DNA of 64,000 nucleotides from Streptomyces sp. MMBL 11-1 (lineage in GTDB: Bacteria; Actinomycetota; Actinomycetes; Streptomycetales; Streptomycetaceae): contig NZ_CP117709.1 in the NCBI RefSeq assembly GCF_028622875.1, positions 7,567,001 to 7,631,000 of the forward strand, read 5' to 3'. The notes beneath the pieces are model-generated. The model made no database searches. It was not told where the DNA came from and saw only the letters and a list, made by a program, of their open reading frames with translations. The position numbers and the translations under genes were made by a program. Shown piece after piece: positions 1 through 8,717 of this stretch. The first letter of the stretch is position 1; the number at the start of each line of letters is the position of its first letter.

Positions 1-1
1 G

Positions 2-1087
2 GTGTCCGCCCTGATCGTGGCGACCGCCCTGGCGCTGGTCGCGCTCGGGCTCACCACGATCACGTACGCCGGGACGACCGCCGCCGAGGCGGCCCCGCCC
101 GCGGCCGGCAAACCCGCGGCGGCCTCGCACGTCATGCGGGGCCACGAGATGGCGCCGGCGAAGCCCGTCGCTTTCGGGGACGACCCCGACGGCGACGGCT
201 ACATACCGGCAAACCCGCCGGTCACAGGAGTGGAGCCGTCCGACGAGATCCCGCCGCACCGCTACTTCCACGAGTTCCAGGCCAACTGCTCGGTCAGCCA
301 CACCGCCCCGGACGACCCGATCGTCTACCCGGGCCGGGCCGGCGCGTCGCACGACCACACGTTCATGGGCAACGACACCACGAACGCGAACAGCACCACC
401 GCGTCCCTGAGCGCGGGCGGAACCGCCTGCCTCGCGCCCGGCGACCTGTCCGCCTACTGGATGCCGACCCTCTACAACGGGAACGAGGAGATCCGCCCGG
501 TCGGCCCCCAGACCATCTACTACAAGGCCGGAGTCACCGACTACCGCACCGTACGGCCCTTCCCCAAGGGTCTGCGGTTCGTCGTCGGCAGCCCCACGCA
601 GACCGCCCAGGAGTTCCGCGACCACCCCGGCATGGTCGAGGGGTACGAGTGCGGTGAGAGCTACCACAACTACGACTTCCCGGCCGCCTGCCCGACCAGC
701 CGGGACACCCAGCTCAACCTGCGTATGCAGGCGCCCAGTTGCTGGGACGGCAAGCACCTGGACACCCCGGACCACAAGGCCCACATGGCCTATCCGATCG
801 TGATGGGGGCCAACCAGGACGTCTGCCCGACGAGCCACCCGGTCGCCCTGCCGATGATCGAGTTCAAGATGGCGTGGCCGGTCAACGGTGACATGTCGCA
901 GGTGAGACTGGCCAGCGGCACCGGTCACTCGTTCCACTACGACTTCTTCAACGCCTGGGACGACGCCACGCTCGACGCCCTGGTCGACCACTGCATCGTC
1001 GGTGCTCTCCAGTGCAACGCCCGTGGCTACGACGAGAACAACCCGGGAGAGGGAGCGGTTCTGGACGAGAACTACGAACTGCCCTGA
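2..1087 (+). CDS. Secreted DUF1996 domain protein (5' end possibly cut by window edge)
   Basis: The product has a hydrophobic stretch at residues 3-25 followed by Ala/Pro-rich sequence, which fits a signal peptide or membrane anchor. A DUF1996-type domain follows at about residues 85-330, with the characteristic HEFQANC, SHDHTFMGN and SAYWMPTLY blocks and several conserved His/Cys. DUF1996 proteins are exported proteins of unknown biochemical role, often found next to polysaccharide-active domains. The open frame begins at base 2 and lacks the usual Arg-rich start of a signal peptide, so the true start may lie outside the window. A hairpin follows the stop. Function beyond secretion is not known to me. 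Confidence 0.85.
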   Translation: MSALIVATALALVALGLTTITYAGTTAAEAAPPAAGKPAAASHVMRGHEMAPAKPVAFGDDPDGDGYIPANPPVTGVEPSDEIPPHRYFHEFQANCSVSHTAPDDPIVYPGRAGASHDHTFMGNDTTNANSTTASLSAGGTACLAPGDLSAYWMPTLYNGNEEIRPVGPQTIYYKAGVTDYRTVRPFPKGLRFVVGSPTQTAQEFRDHPGMVEGYECGESYHNYDFPAACPTSRDTQLNLRMQAPSCWDGKHLDTPDHKAHMAYPIVMGANQDVCPTSHPVALPMIEFKMAWPVNGDMSQVRLASGTGHSFHYDFFNAWDDATLDALVDHCIVGALQCNARGYDENNPGEGAVLDENYELP

Positions 1088-1101
1088 CCCTGCCCGTCGC
1101 T

Positions 1102-1136
1102 TCTCCCTCACGGGTGCACCCCGCCCGCGAGGGAGA
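1102..1136. terminator. Candidate hairpin terminator after the DUF1996 gene
   Basis: An 8-bp perfect stem (TCTCCCTC, 1102-1109, with GAGGGAGA, 1129-1136) encloses a GC-rich loop that can fold further. It lies just after the stop at 1087. The right arm overlaps the palindrome at 1132-1145, so the two readings partly compete. Confidence 0.4.
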
Positions 1137-1145
1137 GCGCTCTCC
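1132..1145. promoter_or_regulatory. 14-bp palindrome identical to the LacI-gene operator
   Basis: GGAGAGCGCTCTCC is a perfect palindrome. The identical 14-mer occurs just upstream of the LacI-family gene at 11957-11970. LacI-family regulators of Streptomyces sugar genes bind GAGCGCTC-centred palindromes (the CebR box is a known example). It lies about 200 bp upstream of the isocitrate lyase/PEP mutase family gene, so control of that gene by the LacI protein is inference. Confidence 0.5.
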
Positions 1146-1346
1146 GGCTCTCGTCGGCCCCCCCGCCCGCTCCTGAATGCCCTGCCTTCTCTTCCCCGTT
1201 TCCCGTCCCACCAGCCGCGTCCCGGGAGGAGGTTACGTCCGCCACGTCCGCGTGAGCGCCTTCGTTCGCGGCACCCCGTGGGGCTGGTCGCGTTCGTGCC
1301 CCGGTGGCGCCCCGTCGGCACACCGCGGGGGGGTAGCGTGATCGGC

Positions 1347-2117
1347 ATGGACCTTCGTACCACCGTTGAGCGCGCTCAACGACTCAAGCAACTGCACGCC
1401 GAGCACAGGCCCCTCGTGCTGCCTACCGTCTGGGACGTCTGGTCCGCGCGGACAGCAGCCGACGCCGGGTTCCCCGCTCTGACGGTCGGCAGCCACCCGC
1501 TCGCCGACTCCCGGGGGGCCGCGGACCAGGAGGGGCAGACCTTCGAGGAGGTGCTCGCCGCCGTCCGCCCGATCATCGCGGCGGTCGACGTCCCCGTCTC
1601 CGTGGACCTGGAGGCCGGCTACGGACAGAAGCCCGCGGATCTCGTCGCCGGTCTCGTCGATGTCGGCGGCGTGGGTCTCAACATCGAGGACACCGTCCAC
1701 TCGGAGGGCGGACGCGTGCGCAGCACGCAGGAGCACGCGAACTACGTCGCCGGCCTGCGCGCGGCGGCCGACGACGTGGGGGTCCCGGTCTGGATCAACG
1801 GGCGCACCGACCTGTTCCTGTACGCGGAAGACGCTTCCGCCGTTCTCGAAGAGGCGATCGAGCGACTGCGGGCCCTGGAGCAGGCGGGCGCCGACAGCGT
1901 CTACCCGGTGCGTATCCAGGACAACGACGAGCTGCTCGCGGCAGTGACGGCCGCCGTCTCCGTACCGGTGAACTCCACGGCCCACCCGGTCAAGCACGAT
2001 CTTGAGCGCTTCCGCCGCCTCGGCGTCGGCCGGATCACCTGCGGCCCGCTGCTGCAACTGGCGATGACGGACGCGATGAAGGGCATGCTGGAGCCCTGGG
2101 CTCCCCGGACGTCCTAG
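1347..2117 (+). CDS. Isocitrate lyase / PEP mutase family protein
   Basis: The 256-aa product has the TIM-barrel layout of the ICL/PEP mutase superfamily. It shows a substrate-loop region LPTVWDVWSA near the N-terminus, the metal-binding block VDLEAGYG at about residues 85-92, NIEDT, and NGRTDLFL. The KKCGH active-site motif of true isocitrate lyases is absent, so it is more likely a carboxyphosphonoenolpyruvate mutase-like, methylisocitrate lyase-like or oxaloacetate-decarboxylase-like enzyme acting on a C3-C4 acid. The ATG at 1347 is chosen over the GTG at 1338 because the G-rich ribosome binding site at 1327-1333 is better spaced. Its stop codon TAG is part of the CTAG target of the adjacent insertion sequence, so the gene was left intact. 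Confidence 0.85.
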   Translation: MDLRTTVERAQRLKQLHAEHRPLVLPTVWDVWSARTAADAGFPALTVGSHPLADSRGAADQEGQTFEEVLAAVRPIIAAVDVPVSVDLEAGYGQKPADLVAGLVDVGGVGLNIEDTVHSEGGRVRSTQEHANYVAGLRAAADDVGVPVWINGRTDLFLYAEDASAVLEEAIERLRALEQAGADSVYPVRIQDNDELLAAVTAAVSVPVNSTAHPVKHDLERFRRLGVGRITCGPLLQLAMTDAMKGMLEPWAPRTS

Positions 2118-2188
2118 AGCGTGTCTCTTTGATGCGCTGAGGAGCGTGGCGCCTGACCGAACTGAGTGTTGGACAAGTGCTCCGCCGG

Positions 2189-2791
2189 TCAGGCGTCCCA
2201 GGCGCGAGGACGGTTCAGTTCTTCCCACTCGGGGCGGAGTAGCGAGAACACGGCGAGGTCGTGGCGGCGGCCGCGGTGGAGGCAGGCGGCGCGGCTGATC
2301 CCTTCCTGGGTGAAGCCGGACTTGGCAAGGACGGCGAGCGCGGGGGCGTTGGCGGTGTGCGTTTCCGCCGTGAGCCGGAACATGGGGAGTTCACCGAAGG
2401 CTAGGTCCACCACGGCGTCGAGGGCGGCGGTGCCGTGGCCGTGTCCTCGATGTCGAGCAGCGAGCATCAGCTCGACTTGGGCTGTGCCATTGACGATGTT
2501 CTGGCTGATCAGGGCGACGTAGCCGACAGGGGTGCCGCCGGGAAGGAGGATGAGGAAGTCGTCTCGATCGTCGTCCTCGACGTCGCGCTCGATGCGCTCG
2601 CGCACGGCGGTGAGTGAGCGTGGCCAGATACCTATTTGGTGGGCGGCTACGGGGTCGGATCTCCAGCTGTGCATGAGCTCGGCGTCGTCTATGTCGAGCG
2701 CTGCGAGGCCGACGGTCTTGGCCCGCCAGGAAAGCTCCCTTTCGCCCTCTGCGTCATGCTCGTCGCCTGCAATCCTGATGTTTTCGATCAT
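2189..2791 (-). CDS. GNAT family N-acetyltransferase (IS passenger)
   Basis: The 200-aa product resembles RimJ/RimL-type GNAT enzymes. It has the acetyl-CoA pyrophosphate-binding loop RHRGHGHGTAALDAV at about residues 133-147, a preceding beta-strand QVELMLA, and a C-terminal FTQEGISRAA block typical of the family. Members acetylate protein N-termini or small molecules, including aminoglycoside- or peptide-type antibiotics; the substrate here cannot be told. It lies between the transposase and the left terminal repeat of the insertion sequence, transcribed with the transposase, so it is likely mobile cargo. The start is the ATG at 2791. Confidence 0.8.
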   Translation of the reverse strand: MIENIRIAGDEHDAEGERELSWRAKTVGLAALDIDDAELMHSWRSDPVAAHQIGIWPRSLTAVRERIERDVEDDDRDDFLILLPGGTPVGYVALISQNIVNGTAQVELMLAARHRGHGHGTAALDAVVDLAFGELPMFRLTAETHTANAPALAVLAKSGFTQEGISRAACLHRGRRHDLAVFSLLRPEWEELNRPRAWDA

Positions 2792-2864
2792 AGGCGGATG
2801 CTATGGGTGTCTTCGGGCCCGGACCACCGCGTTTCTCCGCTCAGTGGCGCGTCGTCATGCCTGG

Positions 2865-3323
2865 TCAGCGACGAGCCCAGATAAGGATGGCAGCCAGGTG
2901 GAGTGCAGCCTGATACGCGATGGCAAGCTTGTCGGTTCGCATGGCCAGGCCGCGCCACTGCTTGAGTCGGGCGATGCACCGTTCAACGGTGTTGCGCTCC
3001 TTGTATGTCTCGGCGTCGAAGCCAGGCGGGCGACCTCCGGCGCGGCCTCGGCGTAGGCGGTGGCCGACCTGGTCCGCGGGCTGCGGAATGATGGCCCGGA
3101 TACCTCGGCAACGAAGATGCCCACGGATCGCGCGGGAAGAATAGGCGCGATCAGCGAGGACAACCGTAGGCCGGGTTCTTGGTCTGCCGACCCCGCTTCG
3201 TGGAATCCGGATTCCGGCCATGACCGCCTCGAAGGCCGGCGCGTCACCGGCCTGGCCCGCAGTGACATGGATAGACAGAGGTCGTGCCCGGCTGTCACTG
3301 GCCAGGTGAACCTTCGTGCTCAA
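2865..3323 (-). CDS. IS5-family transposase, C-terminal part (orfB)
   Basis: The frame encodes the DDE-catalytic half: STKVHLASD near the start, the second Asp in VVLADRAYSS, and the glutamate in KERNTVERCIARLKQWRG near the end. It overlaps orfA by 4 bp (TTGA). The frame is open upstream of the TTG, reading through ...DHALGRSRGG, the usual IS427-group sequence. The active protein is therefore probably the orfA-orfB fusion made by a -1 ribosomal slip at the A4G5 run (minus strand of 3377-3385). The first catalytic Asp lies in orfA (VSVDST). Confidence 0.85.
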   Translation of the reverse strand: MSTKVHLASDSRARPLSIHVTAGQAGDAPAFEAVMAGIRIPRSGVGRPRTRPTVVLADRAYSSRAIRGHLRCRGIRAIIPQPADQVGHRLRRGRAGGRPPGFDAETYKERNTVERCIARLKQWRGLAMRTDKLAIAYQAALHLAAILIWARR

Positions 3324-3724
3324 GCCACCACGGGAGCGTCCGAGGGCGTGGTCCTCGGGCTCAGACCGATCCGGCGCCCCCTTTTCCTGGCTCCGGCGGA
3401 ATGTTGGTGCGCCCGGCAGACGGTGGAGTCCACCGAGACCGTCCAGCCGACCTCGTCATCGGCATCCGCCACGGCAAGTAACGCCGTCAGGACCCGTGAC
3501 CAGGTTCCGTCCATGGCCCACCTGATCAGGCGCTTGTGCGCGGTCTGAAAGGGTCCGAGCTCTTCTGGCAGGTCGCGCCAAGGTGAGCAGGTGCGGTACT
3601 TCCACGCGATGGCTTCCAGGGTCCGGCGGTGGTCGGCCCACCGTCGTCCGCGGACCGGATCGGCTGGTATCAGCGGCTCGATCCGGTCCCACATCGCATC
3701 GGTGATCACCAGCCGGACAGACAC
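3320..3724 (-). CDS. IS5-family transposase, N-terminal part (orfA)
   Basis: The 134-aa frame carries the DUF4096-type helix-turn-helix region (ITDAMWDRIEPLIP, WKYRTCSPWRDLPE) and the first DDE aspartate in VSVDSTVCRAHQHSAG. After the slippery run at 3377-3385 it continues in the wrong frame to a TGA. A -1 shift there joins it to GAPDRSEPEDHALGR and the orfB catalytic core, giving a full transposase of about 286 residues, the normal length for the group. Both catalytic halves look intact, so the element may still be active. Confidence 0.85.
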   Translation of the reverse strand: MSVRLVITDAMWDRIEPLIPADPVRGRRWADHRRTLEAIAWKYRTCSPWRDLPEELGPFQTAHKRLIRWAMDGTWSRVLTALLAVADADDEVGWTVSVDSTVCRAHQHSAGARKRGRRIGLSPRTTPSDAPVVA

Positions 3725-3791
3725 ACCCGATCAACTGATCAACCCATCAAAGAGACACGCTCTAGGTGATCCAGGGGGGGGCCAAAGGGCT

Positions 3792-3820
3792 GTCCCGGCG
3801 GACCAGGGGCCCGCCGGGAC
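3792..3820. terminator. Hairpin terminator downstream of the GH1 gene
   Basis: A perfect 10-bp GC stem, GTCCCGGCGG (3792-3801) with CCGCCGGGAC (3811-3820), has a 9-nt loop. It lies between the insertion sequence and the 3' end of the beta-glucosidase gene at 3948. It would end the sugar operon read leftwards. Confidence 0.5.
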
Positions 3821-3947
3821 CGTCCCGCGTTCCTCCGTGTGCAGCTGCGTGTTCTGCGCGTTCTGCGGGCGACGCGAAACCCTCCGGCCGCGGCGAGGCA
3901 TGCGTCGCGGCCGGAGGTGAGGGCGGGCAGGAGCCGGCCGAGCCGGG

Positions 3948-5306
<1,359 letters not shown>

Positions 5307-5353
5307 GTGCTGCCTTTCGGTCGAGGGCGACGGACGGCTCCCGCCGGTGGGGG

Positions 5354-6235
5354 TCACTTCACGGCTCCCGCGGTGAGGCCGGCGACCAGATAGCGCTGGA
5401 GGAGCAGGAACCCGACGACGATCGGGACACTGACGACGAGCGACGCGGCCATGACCTGGTTCCAGTACACGTCGTTCTGCGTGGCGTAACCCTGCAGGCC
5501 GACGGAGAGGGTCCGGGTGGCGTCGTTCGTCATGACGGAGGCGAAGAGCACTTCGCCCCAGGCCGTCATGAAGGAGTAGACGGACACGGCGACGATCCCG
5601 GGCACGGCGGCCGGCACGACGACCTGGAAGAGGGCGCGGACGGGTCCGCACCCGTCGACCAGGGCCGCTTCGTCCAGGTCCCTGGGGATGGAGTCGAAGT
5701 ACCCGATCAGCATCCAGATGGAGAACGGCAGCGAGAACGTGAGGTACGTGAGGATGAGCCCGCCGCGCGAGCCGTACAGGGCGACGCCGGTGCTGTTGCC
5801 GATGTTGACGAAGATGAGGAACAGCGGGAGCAGGAAGAGGATCCCGGGGAACATCTGTGTGGACAGCACCGTGACGGTGAAGAGCCTCTTGCCCCGGAAC
5901 CGGTAGCGGCTCACCGCGTAGGCGGAGAACACCGCGATCGTCACCGACAGCACCGTCGCCGAGCCCGCCACGATCAGCGAGTTGACGAAGTACTTGGCGA
6001 GCGGGACGGTCTCCCAGATGTCGAAGTACGGCCGGATCGTCAGCGTGGACGGGAACCACTGGAACTTCCCCGACACGTCCTGGAGCGGCTTCAGCGAGCT
6101 GCTGACCATCACGTAGACGGGCAGCAGGACGAAGCCGGCGAGCAGGGTCAGGACGATGCGGCGGGTCCAGAGGAAGGACTGCGGCGCGGCCATCGGCGAG
6201 CGGGTGGTGCGGGTCGGCCGCGTGAGGCTAGACAT
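5354..6235 (-). CDS. Sugar ABC transporter permease (MalG/CebG-like)
   Basis: The 293-aa membrane protein has about six transmembrane helices and the inner-membrane permease signature [20 protein letters not shown] (EAA...G...P) that contacts the ATPase. Its N-terminus has a cytoplasmic stretch before the first helix ([20 protein letters not shown]), as in MalG-type subunits. It overlaps the upstream permease gene by 8 bp and precedes the GH1 gene, which points to oligosaccharide import. No ATPase is encoded nearby. Streptomyces sugar importers of this type share the ATPase MsiK, encoded elsewhere. Confidence 0.92.
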   Translation of the reverse strand: MSSLTRPTRTTRSPMAAPQSFLWTRRIVLTLLAGFVLLPVYVMVSSSLKPLQDVSGKFQWFPSTLTIRPYFDIWETVPLAKYFVNSLIVAGSATVLSVTIAVFSAYAVSRYRFRGKRLFTVTVLSTQMFPGILFLLPLFLIFVNIGNSTGVALYGSRGGLILTYLTFSLPFSIWMLIGYFDSIPRDLDEAALVDGCGPVRALFQVVVPAAVPGIVAVSVYSFMTAWGEVLFASVMTNDATRTLSVGLQGYATQNDVYWNQVMAASLVVSVPIVVGFLLLQRYLVAGLTAGAVK

Positions 6236-7253
6236 CGGCGCCCTTCCTTCCGCGCGAGGTGAGGAACAGGTAGACGGCCGTCACGACCAGCAGGAAGAGC
6301 AGCAGCAGGACCGACATCGCGGATCCGGTGCCGAAGTTCCAGGTGACGAACGACGACTGGTAGATGTGGATCGAGATCAGGTCGGCGCTTTCCGGGGCCG
6401 ATTTCCCGAACAGGACGTACGGGGTGTTGAAGTCGTTGAAGGTCCACAGGAAGAGCACGAGGACCAGCACCTGGTTGACCGGGCGCAGCGAGGGCAGCGT
6501 GATCCGGCGTATCTGCTGCCAGATGCCGGCGCCGTCGATCGAGGCGGCCTCGTACAGCTCGCGCGGGATGTTCTGGAGCCCGGCCATCAGCATGAGGAAG
6601 GCGAACGGCCAGCCCTTCCACACCGAGACGATGATCAGGGTGTAGATGCTGTTGTCGCCGATCAGCCAGAAGGACGGTTCGTCGGTGATGCCGAGCTGGT
6701 CGTGCAGGACGTGGTTGATCAGCCCGTTGTCCCGCTGGAACATGAACGCCCAGGTGATGACGGCCGCGTAGACGGGCAGGGCGTACGGGACGAGGAAGAC
6801 GGCGCGGAGGAAACCTCGGCCGCGGAAGTTCTCCTGGAGCAGGATCGCCGCGGTGACGCCGAACAGCCAGGCGAGCCCGACGGAGAAGAACGTGAACACG
6901 CAGGTGACGAGGAACGAGTGGAGCAGGGCCTCACCGATCGGCGCGTCGAAGTCGACGGCGATCTTGTAGTTGTCGAGGCCGGTCCAGGGCGCCGCGCCCC
7001 AGTTGCTGATGAAGAACTGCGTGAGCTGCCGGAAGCTCATCACGATCCCGATGACCATCGGGATGATGTGGATGAGGAGTTCGAGCAGGACTGCGGGCAG
7101 GAGCAAGAGGTAGGGCAGCCCTCCTTGGCGGATCCGGTCGGGGATGCGCGGCAGTCTCCTGCGCGCACCCCCCGTGCCCCGGCTCATGCCCCGGCTCATG
7201 CGCTTACCGGTCGACTTGTCGACCTCGGGGTCCGTGGTGGCGGTGGCGGTCAT
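6228..7253 (-). CDS. Sugar ABC transporter permease (MalF/CebF-like)
   Basis: The 341-aa product has a long charged N-terminus (about 55 residues) followed by about six transmembrane helices. It carries the EAA loop EAASIDGAGIWQQIRRITLP, marking it as the MalF-type partner of the adjacent permease. It starts 12 bp after the binding-protein gene ends, so the genes are cotranscribed. The pair should form the membrane channel for the sugar delivered by the lipoprotein at 7265-8575. Confidence 0.92.
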   Translation of the reverse strand: MTATATTDPEVDKSTGKRMSRGMSRGTGGARRRLPRIPDRIRQGGLPYLLLLPAVLLELLIHIIPMVIGIVMSFRQLTQFFISNWGAAPWTGLDNYKIAVDFDAPIGEALLHSFLVTCVFTFFSVGLAWLFGVTAAILLQENFRGRGFLRAVFLVPYALPVYAAVITWAFMFQRDNGLINHVLHDQLGITDEPSFWLIGDNSIYTLIIVSVWKGWPFAFLMLMAGLQNIPRELYEAASIDGAGIWQQIRRITLPSLRPVNQVLVLVLFLWTFNDFNTPYVLFGKSAPESADLISIHIYQSSFVTWNFGTGSAMSVLLLLFLLVVTAVYLFLTSRGRKGADV

Positions 7254-7264
7254 GGATCAGGGCC

Positions 7265-8575
7265 TCACTGCTGCATCGTCTGCTGGGCCTTTTCCAGGCG
7301 TGCCCTGACGGATTCCTCGGTCACGGGGCGTCCGGCCGCGGCGTCCGCCCACAGTTCCTTGACGGCTGTTCCCACAGCCGTCTCGAACTGCGACTCGTTC
7401 GGGACCTGGGGGAGCGGGGCGGCGCTGGTGGCGAGAGTGTCGCGGAGGACCTTGAGGTCGGGGGCCCCGAAGGCCTCGTCGGCCTGTGCGGCCTTGACCG
7501 GCGGGATCGATCCGTAGGTCTTGTTGAGCAGCTTCTGCTCGGCGTCGCTGGTCATGAACTTCACGAACTTCTTCGCGCCGTCGATGTTCTTGGTGTTCTT
7601 GAAGACGGCCATGTTGATGCCCGCGACCATGGAGTTGGTCTGCTTGCCCGCACCCGGTGCGCCCGAGGGGACCGGCACCGGGGCCGCGCCCCAGTCCTCG
7701 GGCTGCATGCCCTGGGCGGCGAAGGTGGACGCGGCGGCCTGCCACAGCACCATGGCCGTCTTCCCCTTGGCGAAGTCGGTGAGCGACTGGTTCTGGGCGT
7801 ACTCCGCGTTGCCGGGAGCGATGATCTTGTCCTTGGCCATGAAGTCGATGTACTGCTTCACCGCCGCGACCGCGCCGTCGGAGGTGAAGTCCGCCTTGCC
7901 GTCCTCGTCGAAGAAGTCGGCGCCGTGCTGCTGACCGAGGACGAAGGTCTGGTGGATGTTGTTGGAGAGGTTGCCGCCCTCGGCGCCCAGGCCCCACTTG
8001 CCGTCCTTGGATATCTTCTTGCCGGCCGCGACCAGCTCGTCCCAGGTGGCGGGCGGCTTCTCGATGCCCGCCTCGGCGAACATCTTCTTATTGTAGTAAA
8101 GGGCGTACGCCAGCGAGTACAGCGGCACGGCGGCGGGCGGCTCGCCCTCCTTGCCGGCCGAGGCGACCGCCGAGTCGACGAAGCGGTCCCGGCCGCCGAT
8201 CGCCTCGAAGTTCTTCTCGTCCCACGGCAGGAGCGCGCCGGTCGCCTGGAGCGAGGCCGACCAGGTGTTGCCGATGTTCAGCACGTCCGGGCCCTGGCCG
8301 GAGCTGGTGGCGGCGAGGATCCGGTTCAGCAGGTCGGCCCACGGCACGACCTCCAGCTTCACCTTGATCCCGGTCTCCTTCTCGAACTTCTTCAGCTCGG
8401 GAGTGAGGATCTTCTTGTCCGCCTCGATGCTGGGGCCCTGGTTGGACGCCCAGTAGGTGAGGGTCTTCGGCGACTCGTTGCTGCCGCCCGAGGTCGTTCC
8501 GCCGCCGCAGCCGGTGGCGACCACGGCGATGGCGAGGGCGAGGGTGGCGGCGCTTGCGGCTCTGACATGACGCAT
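7265..8575 (-). CDS. Sugar-binding lipoprotein of ABC transporter
   Basis: The 436-aa product is an extracellular solute-binding protein family 1 member. It starts with a lipoprotein signal (VVATGC, lipidated Cys at about residue 23) and a Gly/Ser linker. Family blocks include LTYWASNQG, PDVLNIGNTW and LAYALYYNKKMFAEAGI. The ATG at 8575 is chosen because it gives a proper signal peptide; the frame extends 18 codons further without one. It is the first gene of the operon with two permeases and a GH1 enzyme, so the ligand is probably cellobiose or another beta-glucoside. The promoter and a palindrome shared with the divergent ROK gene lie directly upstream. Confidence 0.92.
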   Translation of the reverse strand: MRHVRAASAATLALAIAVVATGCGGGTTSGGSNESPKTLTYWASNQGPSIEADKKILTPELKKFEKETGIKVKLEVVPWADLLNRILAATSSGQGPDVLNIGNTWSASLQATGALLPWDEKNFEAIGGRDRFVDSAVASAGKEGEPPAAVPLYSLAYALYYNKKMFAEAGIEKPPATWDELVAAGKKISKDGKWGLGAEGGNLSNNIHQTFVLGQQHGADFFDEDGKADFTSDGAVAAVKQYIDFMAKDKIIAPGNAEYAQNQSLTDFAKGKTAMVLWQAAASTFAAQGMQPEDWGAAPVPVPSGAPGAGKQTNSMVAGINMAVFKNTKNIDGAKKFVKFMTSDAEQKLLNKTYGSIPPVKAAQADEAFGAPDLKVLRDTLATSAAPLPQVPNESQFETAVGTAVKELWADAAAGRPVTEESVRARLEKAQQTMQQ

Positions 8576-8631
8576 GAGAGGTGGCCCCTTTCCGGGGATG
8601 GCTGCGTTCGGGAACCGAACGGCCTCCATGA

Positions 8632-8654
8632 CTTAATTTATGCCGTGATTTAAG
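8632..8654. promoter_or_regulatory. Candidate ROK repressor operator
   Basis: A 23-bp imperfect palindrome begins CTTAATTTATG and ends CGTGATTTAAG, with 8 of 11 symmetric positions matching. It is AT-rich in a GC-rich setting and lies between the divergent binding-protein gene (start 8575) and ROK gene (start 8718). It overlaps the predicted -10 hexamer of the transport operon, the expected position for a repressor site. Binding by the ROK protein is inference. Confidence 0.55.
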
Positions 8655-8676
8655 AGGTGAAAGAAGGTCGCGTCAA
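8648..8676 (-). promoter_or_regulatory. Candidate promoter of the sugar transport operon
   Basis: Read on the minus strand, TTGACG (8676-8671) and TTAAAT (8653-8648) are separated by exactly 17 bp. This is a good vegetative -35 and a fair -10. The -10 lies inside the palindrome at 8632-8654. Transcription would start about 65 bp upstream of the binding-protein ATG. Confidence 0.5.
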
Positions 8677-8717
8677 GGCTTGCGACCGGGGTATGTTCCT
8701 GGACGGGAAGGAGCAAC

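Larger units (their letters stand above)
2118..3761 (-). mobile_element. IS5-family (IS427-like) element carrying a GNAT passenger gene
   Basis: The termini AGCGTGTCTCTTTGATG (2118-2134) and its exact reverse complement (3745-3761) form perfect 17-bp inverted repeats. Both are flanked by CTAG (2114-2117 and 3762-3765), which fits the YTAR/CTAG or TA targets of IS5-family elements. Inside are a two-frame DDE transposase (2865-3724) and, downstream on the same strand, an acetyltransferase gene (2189-2791). No second copy of the terminal repeat is seen between them, so the whole 1,644 bp appears to be the mobile unit. Simple IS427-group elements are usually about 0.8-1 kb, so this one is enlarged by the passenger. 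Confidence 0.85.

Noticed and set aside
6156..7517. Plus-strand open frame of about 450 codons opposite the permease genes
   Set aside because: It is antisense to a permease with clear helices and EAA motif, and is Glu/Arg/Val-rich without a recognisable domain.
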